A stretch of DNA of 64,000 nucleotides from Heterohyrax brucei (taxonomy: Eukaryota; Chordata; Mammalia; Hyracoidea; Procaviidae), in NCBI GenBank assembly GCA_028571685.1, contig CM053158.1, positions 54,342,001 to 54,406,000 of the forward strand, written 5' to 3'. The notes beneath the pieces were generated by a model that had not been told where the DNA came from, did no database searches, and saw only the letters and a list, made by a program, of their open reading frames with translations. The position numbers were made by a program, and so were the translations under genes. Numbering within the stretch: the first letter of the stretch is position 1; every line of letters starts with the position of its first letter. Of the stretch, positions 21,850 through 33,742 are shown piece by piece.

Positions 21850-22715
21850 TTATATAAGGTCACATCATCTACAAATAGAGACACTTTTACTTCTTCCTTA
21901 CCAATTTGAATGTACTTTGTTTATCTTGCCTGAATGCTTTGGCTAGAATCTCCAGCACAATGCTGAATAAAAGCGGTGACAAAAGATATTCTTGTCTGGT
22001 TCCTTTTCTCAAAGGGAATATATTCAGACTCTCTCCATTTAGGATGATGTTGGCTATTGGCTTTGGATAAATATCCTTCATTGTGGTGAGGAATTTCTCT
22101 TTTGCTGAGAGTTTTTAACATGAACAAATGTTGGATTTTGTCAAATGCCTTTTCTGCATCAAATGATAAAATCAAGTGGTTCTTGTCTTTTGTTTTATTT
22201 TTTTTTTCATTGATTTTTTTTTTTTTTTTTGGTAATACAACCATCCTTGCATCCTTACTATGAATCCCACTTGGTCATAGTGAATTTTTTTCTTTTCTAA
22301 TGTTGTTGAATTCTATTTGTTAGGATTTTTTTTTCCACCCCCAGAAGACTTTTGCATTCAAGTTCATGAGAGACACTGCTCTGTATTTTTCCTTTTTTTG
22401 TGCTGACTTTATCTGATTTTGACATCAGGATTATGCTGGCTTCATAGAATGAATATGGCAGTATTCCATCTGTTTTTATGCTCTGAAATATCTTTAGTAA
22501 TAGTGGTATTAACTCTCCTCTAAAAATTTGGTTGAATTCTCCAGTGAAGCTGTCAGGGCTTTTTTTGTTTGGGAGGTGCTAATTACCTTTTCGAACTCTT
22601 CTTTTGTGATGGGCTTATTTGGTTGTTCTACCTGTGTTTGTGTTAATTTAGGTAAGTAGTGTGCTTCAAGAAATTTGTTCAGCTCTTCTAGGTTTTCAAA
22701 TTTAATAAAGTACAA
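21850..22715 (-). pseudogene. L1 ORF2 reverse-transcriptase remnant
   Basis: Minus-strand pieces carry the family's RT motifs. At 22509-22715 is the linker (NKFLEAHYLPKL, then PITKEEFEKVI). At 22082-22244 is [11 protein letters not shown], the first catalytic aspartate block. At 21887-22081 is [20 protein letters not shown]. The FVDD box, equivalent to YADD, can be read at 21864-21875. Several frames are needed and stops intervene, so no enzyme is made. Target-primed reverse transcription was the ancestral activity. Confidence 0.85.
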
Positions 22716-23207
22716 TTTTTCATAGTATTCTGATATGATTTTTTGAATTTCAGTTAGGTCTGTTGTGATATCGCCGTCTCATTTTTTATTTTGGTTATTT
22801 GCTTCCTCTTGTTTTTCTTTTGTCAGTTTGGCTAATGGTTTATCAATTTTGTTGATCTCTTCAAATAACTTAGTTTTGGACTTCTTAACTCTATATCATT
22901 TCTTCATTCTCTAATTCACTTAGTTCTTTAATATTAATTAGCTTCTTTTCCTGCTCTCTGTCTACTTGTTCTAATTGTAGGGTTAATGTTTTAATTTGGG
23001 GCCCTTTCTTCTTTTTTGATACGTGCATTCATTGAGACAGACTGACATCTAAGCACTGCTTTTGCTGTGTCTCAAGGATTCTGGTAAGGTATGTTTTCAT
23101 TGTCATTTGATTTTATGAATTTCTTTATCTGTTCTTGATTTCTTCTAATAATCCAGTGGTTTTTGAGCAATGTGTTATTGTTTGATTTTTTTTCCTTCCT
23201 TTTTCTG

Positions 23208-23450
23208 TTATCGTTTTCTACTTTTATAGCTTTGTGTTCTGAGAAAATGCTTTGTAATATTTAATGTTTTGTGGCCTAATATACCATCTATTATGGAGAA
23301 TGTTCCAAGTATGCTGGAAAAGAAACTATACTTGGCTGCTGTTGTGTGAAGTGTTCTGTATGTGCCTATGAAGTGAAGTTGACTGATTGTGGCATTTAGA
23401 TCTTGTGTGTCTTTATTGAGCTTTTTCCCCTGAGATGTTTTGTCCTTCAC
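23208..23450 (-). pseudogene. L1 ORF2 endonuclease remnant
   Basis: An 80-codon open piece shows DLNATISQLHFIGTYRTLH, then GTFSIIDGILGHKT. In L1 the corresponding region lies near the end of the apurinic-like endonuclease domain, which nicks the target DNA. Frames upstream and downstream are closed by stops. Confidence 0.82.
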
Positions 23451-26129
23451 TTAAAGTAATGCGTTGAAGTCTCCTACTTTTATTGTCGAGTTGTCTGTTT
23501 CTCTTTTCAATGAAGTCAAAGTTTGTTTTTGGAGCTCAGTCATAAGGTTCATAAATAATTAATATGGTTATATTCTTTTGGAGTATCGACCCTTTAATCG
23601 TTGTATAGTGAATTTTACTTTAATGCCTATTTTTTTCAGAAATTAACATTGCCACTCCTGCTCGTTTCTGAATGTTGTTAGCTTATGAACTTTTTTTACC
23701 ATCCTTTCTATTTCAGTTTGTTCACATCTTTCAGCCTAAGTGTGTCTCCTCTAAGCAGCATATAGATGGATCCTTTTCTTTTTTTTTTAATCTAATTTGC
23801 CACTGTCCATCTCTTTTTTGGTACATGTAATTTATTTACATTCAGTGTAGTTATTTATAGGTGTGAGATTAGTGCAGTCTTTTTGATGCTTTTTTTGTGC
23901 ATTGTAGGCAATTTTTTTTATTTCACTTAATTTTCTGTGCTGTGTCATTTTTCTTCATGTGTTTTCTTTGCATCTTTTTCATTGTTGGTTTGTATTTGCT
24001 GAGACTTCATGTTTTTCTTGTTTTTTATTTTGATGTATTGGATTGATAATTTCCTTTTTTATTAACTTAGTATTTATCCTTATTTTTCTAAATTTAAACC
24101 AATCTTTAATTCCTTTATATTGCCTTGACTTCCCCTGCATATGGAAAATCTGTGACTACATTTTTTAAGTCCTTCTTTTTTGGTATAATGTTTACATGTG
24201 ACATCTCTTTTTTCCTATTTTCACTGTTGATTTATTTTTGTGGTTCCCGTGTGTTGATTTGTGCAATTAGTTGGCAGATCCTTTGTGTATTGATTGACAT
24301 CCAGTTGCTCTGTTCTGCTTTCTAGTCTTGGATTGTTATCTGATGTTACTGATTTTCAAACAAAGTATCCCCTTTAGAATTTCTTGTGATTTTTGTTTGT
24401 TTTTCGAAAATTCCCTGAATTTCTTTTTATGTGGAAATGTCCTAATTTCACTATCATATTTGAGGGACAGTTTTGCTGGCTATATAATTGTTGGGTGGCA
24501 TTTTTTTTTTTCCTTCAAGGCTTTCTGTATGTAATTCCACTGCCTCCTTGTCTGTGTGGTTTCTTCTGAGCAGTTCGAGCTTTGTCATATTTATTCTCTT
24601 TTTGGGTTATAATTTGTTTATCCCTAGTTGCTCCTTATCTTTTTTTTTTTTTTTTTTTGCCAAATTTGATTACATTATTTCTCAGTGTATTTCTTTTGGG
24701 ATATACCTCATATGGTATTCAATGAGCATTTGGATAGATACCTTCTCATCTTTCACGATATCACATAAATTTTCTGTCAACAAATCTTAAACAACTGGCT
24801 CTGTATTTTCTGTAATCCCTCCCCACCCCCAGTTTCTGGTATTCCAGTCACTCATAGATTATTCCTGTTGATAGAACCTCACATGATTTGTAGTGTTTTT
24901 TGATAATTTTAAACTCTTTTATCTGATTTTTCATCAAATATATTAGTATCTCATGCTTTATTATTGGTATCTCATGCTTTATCTTTAATCCTCGTTAATT
25001 CAGCCTTCTACTGCCTCGGTTCTGCTCCTTTGATTTTCTATTGAATTGTTTAATTCAGTAATATTATTTTTTACTGAATTTCTACTTCCTGTCTCTATGC
25101 TTTCTTGCACACTGTTAAGTTTGTCATTAAGCTCTGTTTTATTTTGCCTCATCTTATTCCTGATCTCTTGAAGAGTTCTAAATATTAATTTTGTGTATTC
25201 TACCTCTGATAATTTCAGACATTTTCTTCATCTGGAAAATTTCTTGATTCTTTGTTTTATGAGATTTCTAAAGCCATTGTGGTCTGTCTCTTCAAGTGAT
25301 CTGATATGGGCTTGTCTCCAAGTCCTCAGTAAATTATTGCTTTTATTTATTTTATGTTTTTTCAGTATGTTCTAACTTCTTATTTTGTTTTGTTTTAAAA
25401 TGTCAGAATAGGCTGGTTGTGTGTGCTGGTTCGGTTATTGGTGCCTTTGAAACTCTAATGTCCTATCCAATTACTTTTCTTGTATGGCTTCAGCTCAGGT
25501 GTCCTGGTAGTCTGTCTTCAGGGCTCTTCCGTAAAATCCTAGATGGACATAGACACAGGTATCTAGCTGCAGCCACTGAGAGGTGGCAATTAGTCATCCC
25601 TGAGTGTGAGGATGGTGGGTAACTCTATGCCTGAATCTAGGTGAAAGATCTCTATGTGCCCTGAATTATTGGCTCAAGGGCATTGGCAGATCCTTTCCAC
25701 CACCTTCCCCAGTTTGTTAAATTATTCTCTCTCCAAATCTAGGAGAGTGGCTCTAGAGTGAGCTTAAGGAGTCCTACTTCACCTCATATCATGACATCAG
25801 ACACAAGAGCCAGGTGCTGTGTAGAGAAGGGAGAGGGAAGCTCTGGGTAAAGGGAGAAAGATTTATCCTGAAGGAAAGATTTAGATCCTCATGTAGGTTA
25901 GACTCAAGCCACTTAGCTTTTGATGATCAAGTGCTACTTTTACCTGGTACTGGAGACACTAGTGGACTCTCCATTCTGCCTCTCTTGATGATGAGAAGGT
26001 CCTCCAAACACCATTGCTTCATTCACCACACTGGCTGTAGTTGATTCTGGCCAGTGCTAGCCTTCTTTGAGGCTCAATCTGATTTCTCAACTTTCCCTTT
26101 GATGTTCAGGACTCCTAGCGTACTAGTGG

Positions 26130-27575
26130 ACTTAAAAGAAAAGTTAGAAAATGTTCCCTCTTCTATCTTCTTAGAAAAGAATCTGAATCATTGATATTAT
26201 TTCTTTCATAATTATTTTATACAAGTCACCAGTGAAACCATGTTGCCTTAGGCTTTTCTATGTGGGAATATTTTTATACACTGACATGATTGCTTTTTAT
26301 AGGTCCATTCAGATATTCTGTTTCTTCTTCAGGCAATTGGGGTAACTTACATCTTTCCAGCCAAGCCAAGTGCCTTTGCATCAGATCTGACTCATGGCGA
26401 CTCTAGGAACTTGCTCATTTAATCTAAGTTGTCTAGTAAAGTCGTTCATAATATTTTCTTACTGTCCTTTTAATTTTTGTAAGGTTGGTAATAACTTTTT
26501 CCTCTGTTTTTGGTAATTTTTGTCTTCTTCATTTTTGGTAAGTGTAGCTAAAGGTTTATCAGATTTTTAGGTCTGTCTGAGAAGTTTTTGGTTTCACTGA
26601 TTTTATCTATTGCTCTCTGTTCTCCATGTCATTACTTACTGGTCAGGTATTTATTATTCCTTCCTTATACTTGCTTTGGATTTAATTTCTTTTTTTCTTT
26701 GTTTTTCTAGGTTCCAGAAGTGGCAGCTTACATTTAGTTTAAGATCTTTTTTTCTCTTCTAATACAAGCAGTCAAAGCTTTAAATTTCCTTCTAAGTGCT
26801 GCTTTATTTACATCCTACAGTTTTTGACTCGCTTTCATTCAATTCCGTTTAAAATGTTTTCTTATCTCCTATGGGCTGTTTAGAAGAGTACTGTACAATT
26901 TCCAAATATGTAAGTGTTCCCCAAATTTATTTCTACTGATGATTTATAATTTAATCATTTTATAGTTACAGAATATACTTTGAATGATATCTAATCTTAA
27001 AATGTTTAGACTTATTTTATAGTTTAGCATGTGGTCCACCCTGTAGAATGCTCCCTGTGCACTTGAAAAGAATGTAAGTAGAGTTGTTGCTGCAAATGCC
27101 AGTTAGGTCAAGTTCATTTATAGTATTGTTCAGGTCTTCATTATTCTTGATGAATTTCTGTCTTGTTCTGTTAATGATTTAAAATGCAATATTGAAATAT
27201 CCAACTTCGATTGTTGTACTGCGTGTTTCTCCTTTGAGTTCCACTTTTGCTTCATGTATTTTGGGGCTTTGTTGTTACATGCACAAATATTTATAATTTT
27301 AAAATCTTCCTGACATATTGACTGTTTTATCATTATGAAATCTCCCTCTTGTCTCTGAGAGTATTTCTTAAAGTTTGTTTTGACTGGCATTAACATACTA
27401 TTCCAGCTTCCTTATTGTTACTTTTGAAAGCTGTATCAATTTCCATCCTTTTACATTCAACATATTAATGTCTTTGTATATTTCTTGCAGACTGTGTATA
27501 CTTAGATTTTAATCTTTTCATCCAGTCTATCTCTGCATTTTGATTGAAATGTTTAGTGCACTCAGTTTTTTTTTA
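26130..27575 (-). mobile_element. older L1 ORF2 fragment, minus strand
   Basis: Separate from the L1 on its left: it restarts in the RT region (GTCCATTCAGATATTCTG) and runs through the linker into the endonuclease. The open piece at 27130-27396 shows QEDFKIINICACNNKAPKYMKQ, matching the L1 endonuclease. Divergence looks higher than in the neighbouring L1s. A short AfroSINE-like tail fragment interrupts it near 26.36 kb. Confidence 0.8.
26356..26413 (-). mobile_element. AfroSINE/RTE tail fragment inside L1
   Basis: CCAAGCCAAGTGCCTTTGCA, then GATCTGACTCATGGCGACTC is the minus-strand form of the tail also seen at 44818-44866. Only the 3' end is present. Confidence 0.6.
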
Positions 27576-27599
27576 AGTGTATGATGTCTTCTTTTTTAA

Positions 27600-30500
27600 A
27601 ACAACTGTGTTTTAGGTAAGTTTAGAGCTCATATGAGTAGTGTCCAATTGATTCATCTTAGACAGCCACTTTTAAGACCCCAGGTGCCACACACCAGAGG
27701 GAGACAGAGGACATTTTCTTGATAAATTTTGTTATGCCAATTAATCTAGCTGTAGCCCGAAATGTCAGGCCCCAGCCCCTACCGGTGCTACTCCATCTCT
27801 CAGTGTGTTTGGTTGAAATCAGGACACATCTTAGCCTTTGGTTTAGTCCAGCTGTGCTGACCTCCCCTGTGTTGCATGCTGTCCTTCCTTCACCTAAGCT
27901 AATTCTTGTGTACTAGCTAGTTTGTGAATTCTTCTCTCCCTCCCTTTCCACTCTTGTAACCATCAAATAATGTTTTCTTGAACTCTTATAATTGTTGTGT
28001 CATACAGTATTTGCCCTTTCATGACTGATTAACTTCATGTCAGATTCATCCATGTTGTGAGACGTTTCTCAGATTCATCATTATTCTTTATTGCTGCATT
28101 GGAATACTTGTGTGACTATACAATAATTTGTTCAGTCATTTGTTGATGGGCACCTAGGTCATTTCCATCTTTTTGCTATTGTAAACAGTGCTTCAGTGAA
28201 CATGGGTGTCCGTATATCTAGTCCTGTGATGGCTTTTATTTCCCTAGGATGTGTTCCAACGAGTAAGATTGCTGGATCCAATGGTGCTTCTATTTCTAGC
28301 TTTTCAAGGAAGCACCAGATTGTTTTCCAAAGGTTGTACTATTTTACATTCCTACCAGCAGTGTATACGTGTTCCAGTCCCTCCCTAGCTCCTCCAATAC
28401 TTGTTATTTTGTGTTTTGTTTTGCTGATTAATGCTAGCCCTGTTGGGTTGAGACAGTATCTCACTGTAGTTTTGATTTGCATTTCTCTAATGGCTAATAA
28501 TCATGAACATTCCCTCATTAATCCGCCTAAACATCTTCTTTTGTGAAGTACTGGTTTATATCCTTTGCCCATTTTCTAATTGGGTTATTCGTCTTTTTGT
28601 TGGTGAGCTTTTGTAGTATCTTATAGATTTTGGTGATTAGGACCTGATCAGATACGTTATAGCCAAAATTTTTTCCTTGTCTGTAGGTTGTCTTTTGACT
28701 CTTTTGGTGAAGCCTGTGGATGAGCCTATGTGCTGGATCTGTCGGAACTCTCAGTTATCTAGTTTCCCTTCTGGTGTTTGTGCATTGTCATTTATGCTTG
28801 GTATTCTGTTTGAGCCGCATCTGAGGGTTCCTAGCATTGTCACTATTTTTCTTTATTGTTTTATGATCTTTATTGTTTTATATTTCATATTTAGGTCTTT
28901 AATCCATTTGAGTTAGTTTTTTGTACATAGTGTAAAGTATTTGCAGATGGATAACCAATTATATCAGCATGATTTGTTAAAGAGATGGTCTTTTCCCTCA
29001 TTTAATGAATTTGGGGCCTTTGTCAGATTCAGCTACTCATAGGTGGATGCATTTACATCCGGATTCTCAATTCTCTTCCATTGGTCTGTGTATCTGTTGT
29101 TGTATCAGCATCACGCTGCTTTGGCTACTATGGTGGTATAATAGGTTCTAAAATCAGCTAGCCTGAGGCCTCCCACTTTGTTCTTCTTTATTAATGCTTT
29201 GCTTATCCAGGGTCTCTTGCCTCTCCATATAAAGTTGATAATTTATTTCTGCATCTTGATAAAATAATATTATTGGAATGTGGATCAAGATTGCATTGTA
29301 TTTGTAGATCACTTTGGGTAGAACTGATGTCTTCACAATGTTGAGTCTTCCTAGCCTTAAGCAATGTTTTTTTTTTTTTCTCTCATGTAGGTCTCTTTTG
29401 GTTTCTTGCAATAGTGTCATGTATTTTTTTATACTCAATCTTCTGGATTTCTGTTTGCTGTCTCTCTGTGGATTCTTGCAGCTTGTTAAGTTTGTCATTA
29501 CGCTCCTCTCTAACCTTTTTAAGTTCCTTAATTGCCTTGTCTTGTGCACTGCTTGGCTTGCTCTGTGTTTTGTCTGATTTCCTTACTGATCTCTTGAAGA
29601 GTTCTGTACATTAATCTTCTGTAATTCCAGAAAGTTCTCTTCATCCAGAAGATTTCTTGATTGTTTTGGGAGCTGTTGAAGCCATCATTCTCTACCTTTT
29701 TATGTGATTTGATATTGACTGTTGTCTCTCACCCATCAATAAGTTATTGTGTTTACTTATGTTTGCTTGGCTTGGCTTATGTTTGCTTACTGTGTCCTAG
29801 TTTCTTTTTTTGTTTTGTTTTTATATGCCCAAATAGGCAGCTCATGTGAGCCAGCTTGATTATTGGTACCATTTTAGCTCTCATGTCCTGTCCCCAGGTA
29901 TTCAGAATTGTTACTAGGTATGTGAGCCCTGGAGTCCATTTACATATACTGTATGGATTCAGCTCAAGTATCCAGATGGTTAGTCACCGAGCACGTGGTG
30001 AGGTTCTCACCTACAGTTCTAGACAGGCAGGAGTGATTGGTACAGGTATCTCTGGCTGCTACTGGGGGTCAAATGCTGAACAAAGTAAGGAGCTAACAGC
30101 CACCCCTGAGTGAAGAAAGCATGTCCCTCTTCTCTAGAGTGTGTAGGTGGGTGAGTTTTGCAACTAGACTATGGATATCCAATGCTGATTGCTGTATGGA
30201 CTGAGAGGTACCACTTTTCCTTGCACCCATGTCATGGGTGACTAGGTGGCATGGGTGGAGCTTCCAGTTCTCAGACCCCTGATGTGGATAGGTGAGGATC
30301 CTGCTGAATAGGCGGAGCAGTGTCAAATATGATGAACCTGCCACTCCAACATGCAGCTGTCACAGTTGAGGTTAGACATCAAGTGTATGCTGTTTCACTG
30401 TGCTAATGAGAGCCTATGCTGCTGTAATGGGCCCACAGAGGTCCAAGCAGGGACAAAAGTCATTCGGTGTCCATGGACGCCTTATGCCTGTGCCTAGGCA

Positions 30501-31107
30501 AAGGAGCTGCTTCTGCCCTGAGTTCCCAACTTGAGGGAGATGACAGATTATTTTTTCCTGTTTGCTAATTTGTTCCTTTTCCAAGACTGAGAGAACAGCT
30601 CAGAATACCTGAGGGTCTTACTTTTGTCCCACAGTATGCATCAGTTTCTAAAGTTGGTTCCAACCCAGTGCAGAGCAGGAAGGATGCAGGTAAATGGGAG
30701 AGAAGTTTTTCCCAAAGGAGTGTTTTTTGGTGCAGTAGGTTAGATATAAATTCTTGTGTTTTGGTAACTATACACTACTTTTCACTGATTCTGGAGGCAC
30801 GAGTAGATTCTTCACTGTGTGATCTTTCGCATTGCAGCAAACATGTCCCAAATGCCACTGCCGTTTTCACTGTGGCCACATCAGTGAGTTCGGTCTGCAG
30901 GATGCCAATTCTTGCAGGGTCAGGTCTGGCAACTCCTCATTGCTTCTGAACCATCTCTCCTCCTGCTGCTCAGTCTGACCTTTCAACTTTGCTTTTGTAG
31001 TTCATGGCTCCTAGTTTGTCGTACATAAACAATTCAATTGTTTTGTGGAGTCTTTGTTGTAAGAAGGACGGGGAGTATCTGACTGCACCACCACCTTAGC
31101 TTTGCCT
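27600..31107 (-). mobile_element. L1 with ORF2 core missing (internally deleted), minus strand
   Basis: Minus-strand order: 5' UTR (about 29.6-31.1 kb), ORF1 coiled-coil segment (29.39-29.6 kb), then directly the C-terminal part of ORF2 (29.15-29.36 kb) and the 3' UTR (27.6-29.1 kb). Endonuclease, RT core and most of ORF2 are absent, a loss of roughly 3 kb compared with the L1 at 18.5-26.1 kb. The join lies in a T-run at 29367-29380. The 5' edge at about 31107 resembles the L1 5' start. Confidence 0.75.
29154..29549 (-). pseudogene. fused L1 ORF1/ORF2 remnant across the deletion join
   Basis: A 131-codon open frame starts in an ORF1-like helical segment (LERSVMTNLTSCKN, KKYMTLLQETKRD), crosses a lysine run encoded by the T-run, and continues as ORF2 C-terminal text (GRLNIVKTSVLPKVIYKYNA). 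The frame stays open over the join, giving an accidental chimeric reading frame. No evidence that it is translated. Confidence 0.75.
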
Positions 31108-31506
31108 CATATAAGTTTTATTTATGAAAAGACAATTTATAGACCTGTTACTGCTTCATAGTCAGAATCTGTACCTACTCTCTCTCTCTGCTTTTTTCTG
31201 TTTTGCTTCCAGGCTGCTCAAACAATGGCATTGTTGGAGCAAGTCTTAGGATGCCAACAACATTTTGCATTACAGATTACTGCTAGAAAACATTTTTATG
31301 ACCCCTTATTCATTCCCAGGTGGGTGATTCTGTTACCCATATGAGAACTGCATCTTGTTCATCTCCTTCAGTTTCTCCCATTCCAGTTCCCCTGTTCAAG
31401 CAAATGTCAACTGTTTACAAAGCAGAAAAAAGTGATGGAACATTTACTAATGTTTCCTAGGGAAGACTGCAGAAAAGACTTTGTTTTTAATCAGACACTC
31501 TTCGTA
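31108..31506. other. non-coding DNA, nothing recognised
   Basis: Right flank of the L1 block. No named repeat or gene. Confidence 0.35.
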
Positions 31507-31590
31507 TATATGCATGTATGTGTGTATATATATATATAATTACGTATGTATGTGTATATATACAATTATATATATATGTATATATAATCC
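31507..31590. repeat. TA/TG-rich simple repeat
   Basis: Interrupted tract of TATG, TATA and GTGT units. It produces spurious tyrosine- and isoleucine-rich open frames. Confidence 0.9.
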
Positions 31591-32708
31591 CTATTCATCA
31601 ATCATTTCTACTATTATCAAATTCCCATTTTGGTTTGTGCATCTGCAGAAGGGCTTTCTGTCCTTGCCTTTCCTCCAAACAGTACTCAGCTCTGTTACTG
31701 TTGTCTTCAAGATTTTCCCTGCCCCCTTCTGTCACATACCAGATCCACTTTCTTCCTTCTGTCACTTACATGGACTAGCACCCTTTCTCATTGTGAAAAC
31801 TGAACTCAGATCCCAATGGTTTGAAGTTGGTTTAGTAGAAACATCTTTCAAACAGTATCAGAACTCTAAAGAGAGATCTGTACAACATACTAAGGAGATA
31901 AACATCTTTTGGAATGTTAAGCACTTTTATGACCACATTCCAACACTTAACACTTGAAAGATAATCTAACCACCTACTTTGTTAAGAAACTTGGGATCGT
32001 TGGACGCAAGTTCCCCCTTCTGCGTTGCATTTCTGTTGATGGGTGATTAATGCTTTTCCCCTACGTTTCTCTTAGAACCCTAAGAAAGGAGTGTGGTTCT
32101 TTACATCAGCGCTTAGACACACATCCCTTCAATGACACACACCCCCTTCACTTGCAGGCCGGTTAAAGTTTGTTTAGATATTTTTAATGTAATGTGCTTT
32201 GGCAAGCTTAGGCAGAGGTTGATTTATCCAAGAAAGAGTTAAAAATCTAAGACCTGGTAAGGACCTTGGCAGCAGACACTGGTTTTTCTCTCTCTGGAGT
32301 GGATCCACAGGATTAGGATGCCAGGATCCTTTCAACACTCTGTCTCTGCTCAAGTTTCAGAATCTCAGGAGAAATAACCTGATTGGCTAAACCTGGTCAA
32401 AGGCCCTTTCTCTCCACAGAGCAGTCACTGCGGTGTGGAGTGGCAGGGTCCGTTACCGGAGGAAAAGATGCTGGATGGACAAGAAGAGGGACAGTACAGT
32501 GATACTGAGCAGTACTGACTTCCCTCTAAGCTTTTCTTTAGTTGTCGTTGCCCCTGAGCTGGTGTGCCCATGTAGTCTTGTTTTACGGGGCTGTCTAATC
32601 TTTGGCTAAAGGGTGAACCTCAGGAGTGAGTTCGTTACTGAGCTGAAAGAATACCTAGGGGTCTTATTCTTAGGGTTTCTCCGGTCTCTGTTAGACCATT
32701 AAATCTGG

Positions 32709-32710
<2 letters not shown>
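31591..32710. other. repeat-poor non-coding DNA
   Basis: No firm repeat match or exon. The 158-codon open frame from 31481 begins in the simple repeat and looks accidental. Confidence 0.35.

Positions 32711-32762
<52 letters not shown>
32711..32762. repeat. (GT)26 microsatellite
   Basis: Twenty-six uninterrupted GT units followed by a GAGAGA tract. Perfect dinucleotide runs of this length are normally polymorphic. Confidence 0.98.
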
Positions 32763-32765
<3 letters not shown>

Positions 32766-32832
32766 AGTGAGAGAGAGAGAAAGTGACAGAGAGTTAGCAT
32801 TTTTTTCTCTAGCTCTGCCTCAGTACAACCAA

Positions 32833-32998
32833 AAAATTAATAATACCCAATGCCATCAAGTTGACTCCAACTTGTAGCAACCCTATAGGACAGAGTAGAA
32901 CTGCTCCACAGAGTTCCCAAGGAGTGCCTAGTGGATTCAAAGTGCCAGCCTTATGGATAGCAGAAGTAGCACTTAGCCACAATGCCACCAGGGTTTAC
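32833..32998 (-). mobile_element. AfroSINE, short form
   Basis: ATACCCAATGCCATCAAGTT at the tail side, CAAGGAGTGCCTAGTGGATT in the middle and ACTTAGCCACAATGCCACCA at the head. Confidence 0.9.
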
Positions 32999-33399
32999 CC
33001 TGTATTAATTTGTTGATATGCTTTTGTTTTAGTTACTTAACAGCAATGTGGAGTTTATAATATGCTCTTATGTTTGTACGTATTTAAATATCATCACAGA
33101 AAAATAATTTAAGTTAACCTTGGGAATCTGCGATACCACCTTTCTTTTAAAAAGCATCTAAATTTCAGGAAATGTTAGTCTGTGACATCAATTTATCATT
33201 TCATCGCGTATCTTCTTGTAGGATATTTAACTTCATGAAAGCGCTATAAGTTCATCAAAATAAGGACAACGAAATTAGTAGTTCTTGTATCTACTTGCGT
33301 ATATTTAATAATATCTCAAAACTATATTTTTTTGAGTGAACAAATGGAAACCCTGCCTTTGTAGAGTTCATATGAAATTATGTTATAGACAATAACTAT
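32999..33399. other. AT-rich non-coding DNA
   Basis: Nothing recognised between the SINE and the MIR. Confidence 0.35.
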
Positions 33400-33548
33400 C
33401 TTTACTGACTGCTGACTTTTATTAAGTGCTAGGAATTTTGCTAAATACTATAGTTAGAATATCTCATTTAATCTAATTAGGTATCTCCTATTACAGATGA
33501 GAAAACTGAGGCTTATAGAAATTACATAATTTGCCTAAGGTCATACAG
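33400..33548 (-). mobile_element. MIR SINE, minus strand
   Basis: The plus strand reads TTATTAAGTGCTAGGAATTT, then TCTCATTTAATC, and CAGATGAGAAAACTGAGGCT, the reverse complement of the MIR core and 3' part. It is cut at 33549 by an AfroSINE. Confidence 0.85.
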
Positions 33549-33742
33549 AAGTCCCTGGTAGTGTAAATAGTTAAGCACTCAACTGCTAACTGAAAAGTTG
33601 GTGGTTCAAACCTACACAGAACCACTTCAGAATCTCCTTCCCCAAAATGAGAACTTTAAGAACTCTATGGAGTGCAGTTCTTCTACTCTGCACCTTTGGG
33701 CTGGCAGTGAGTAGGAGTCGGCTGGATGGCCACTACCAACGA
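33549..33742 (+). mobile_element. AfroSINE, long form, inserted in MIR
   Basis: Starts AGTCCCTGGTAGTGTAAATA, with GTTGGTGGTTCAAACC and an undeleted middle. The tail is modified (GTGAGTAGGAGTCGGCTGGA). Confidence 0.82.

Larger units (their letters stand above)
18507..26125 (-). mobile_element. near-full-length decayed L1 LINE, minus strand
   Basis: Read on the minus strand the element runs from a 5' UTR (25.4-26.1 kb), through an ORF1 coiled-coil-like region (about 25.0-25.2 kb) and ORF2 (endonuclease about 23.2-23.5 kb, reverse transcriptase 21.8-22.7 kb), to a long 3' UTR of about 1.5 kb ending near 18507. The last 1.5 kb matches the L1 3' UTR pieces at 27.6, 49.9 and 52 kb. It is split by another L1 3' end at 20046-20772. 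Stops and frameshifts break all frames. The plus strand shows an A-run rather than the expected T-run at the 3' boundary, so that edge is uncertain. Confidence 0.85.

Noticed and set aside
31481-31957. 158-codon open frame
   Set aside because: Its start lies in a TA/TG simple repeat and the rest has no recognisable protein features.
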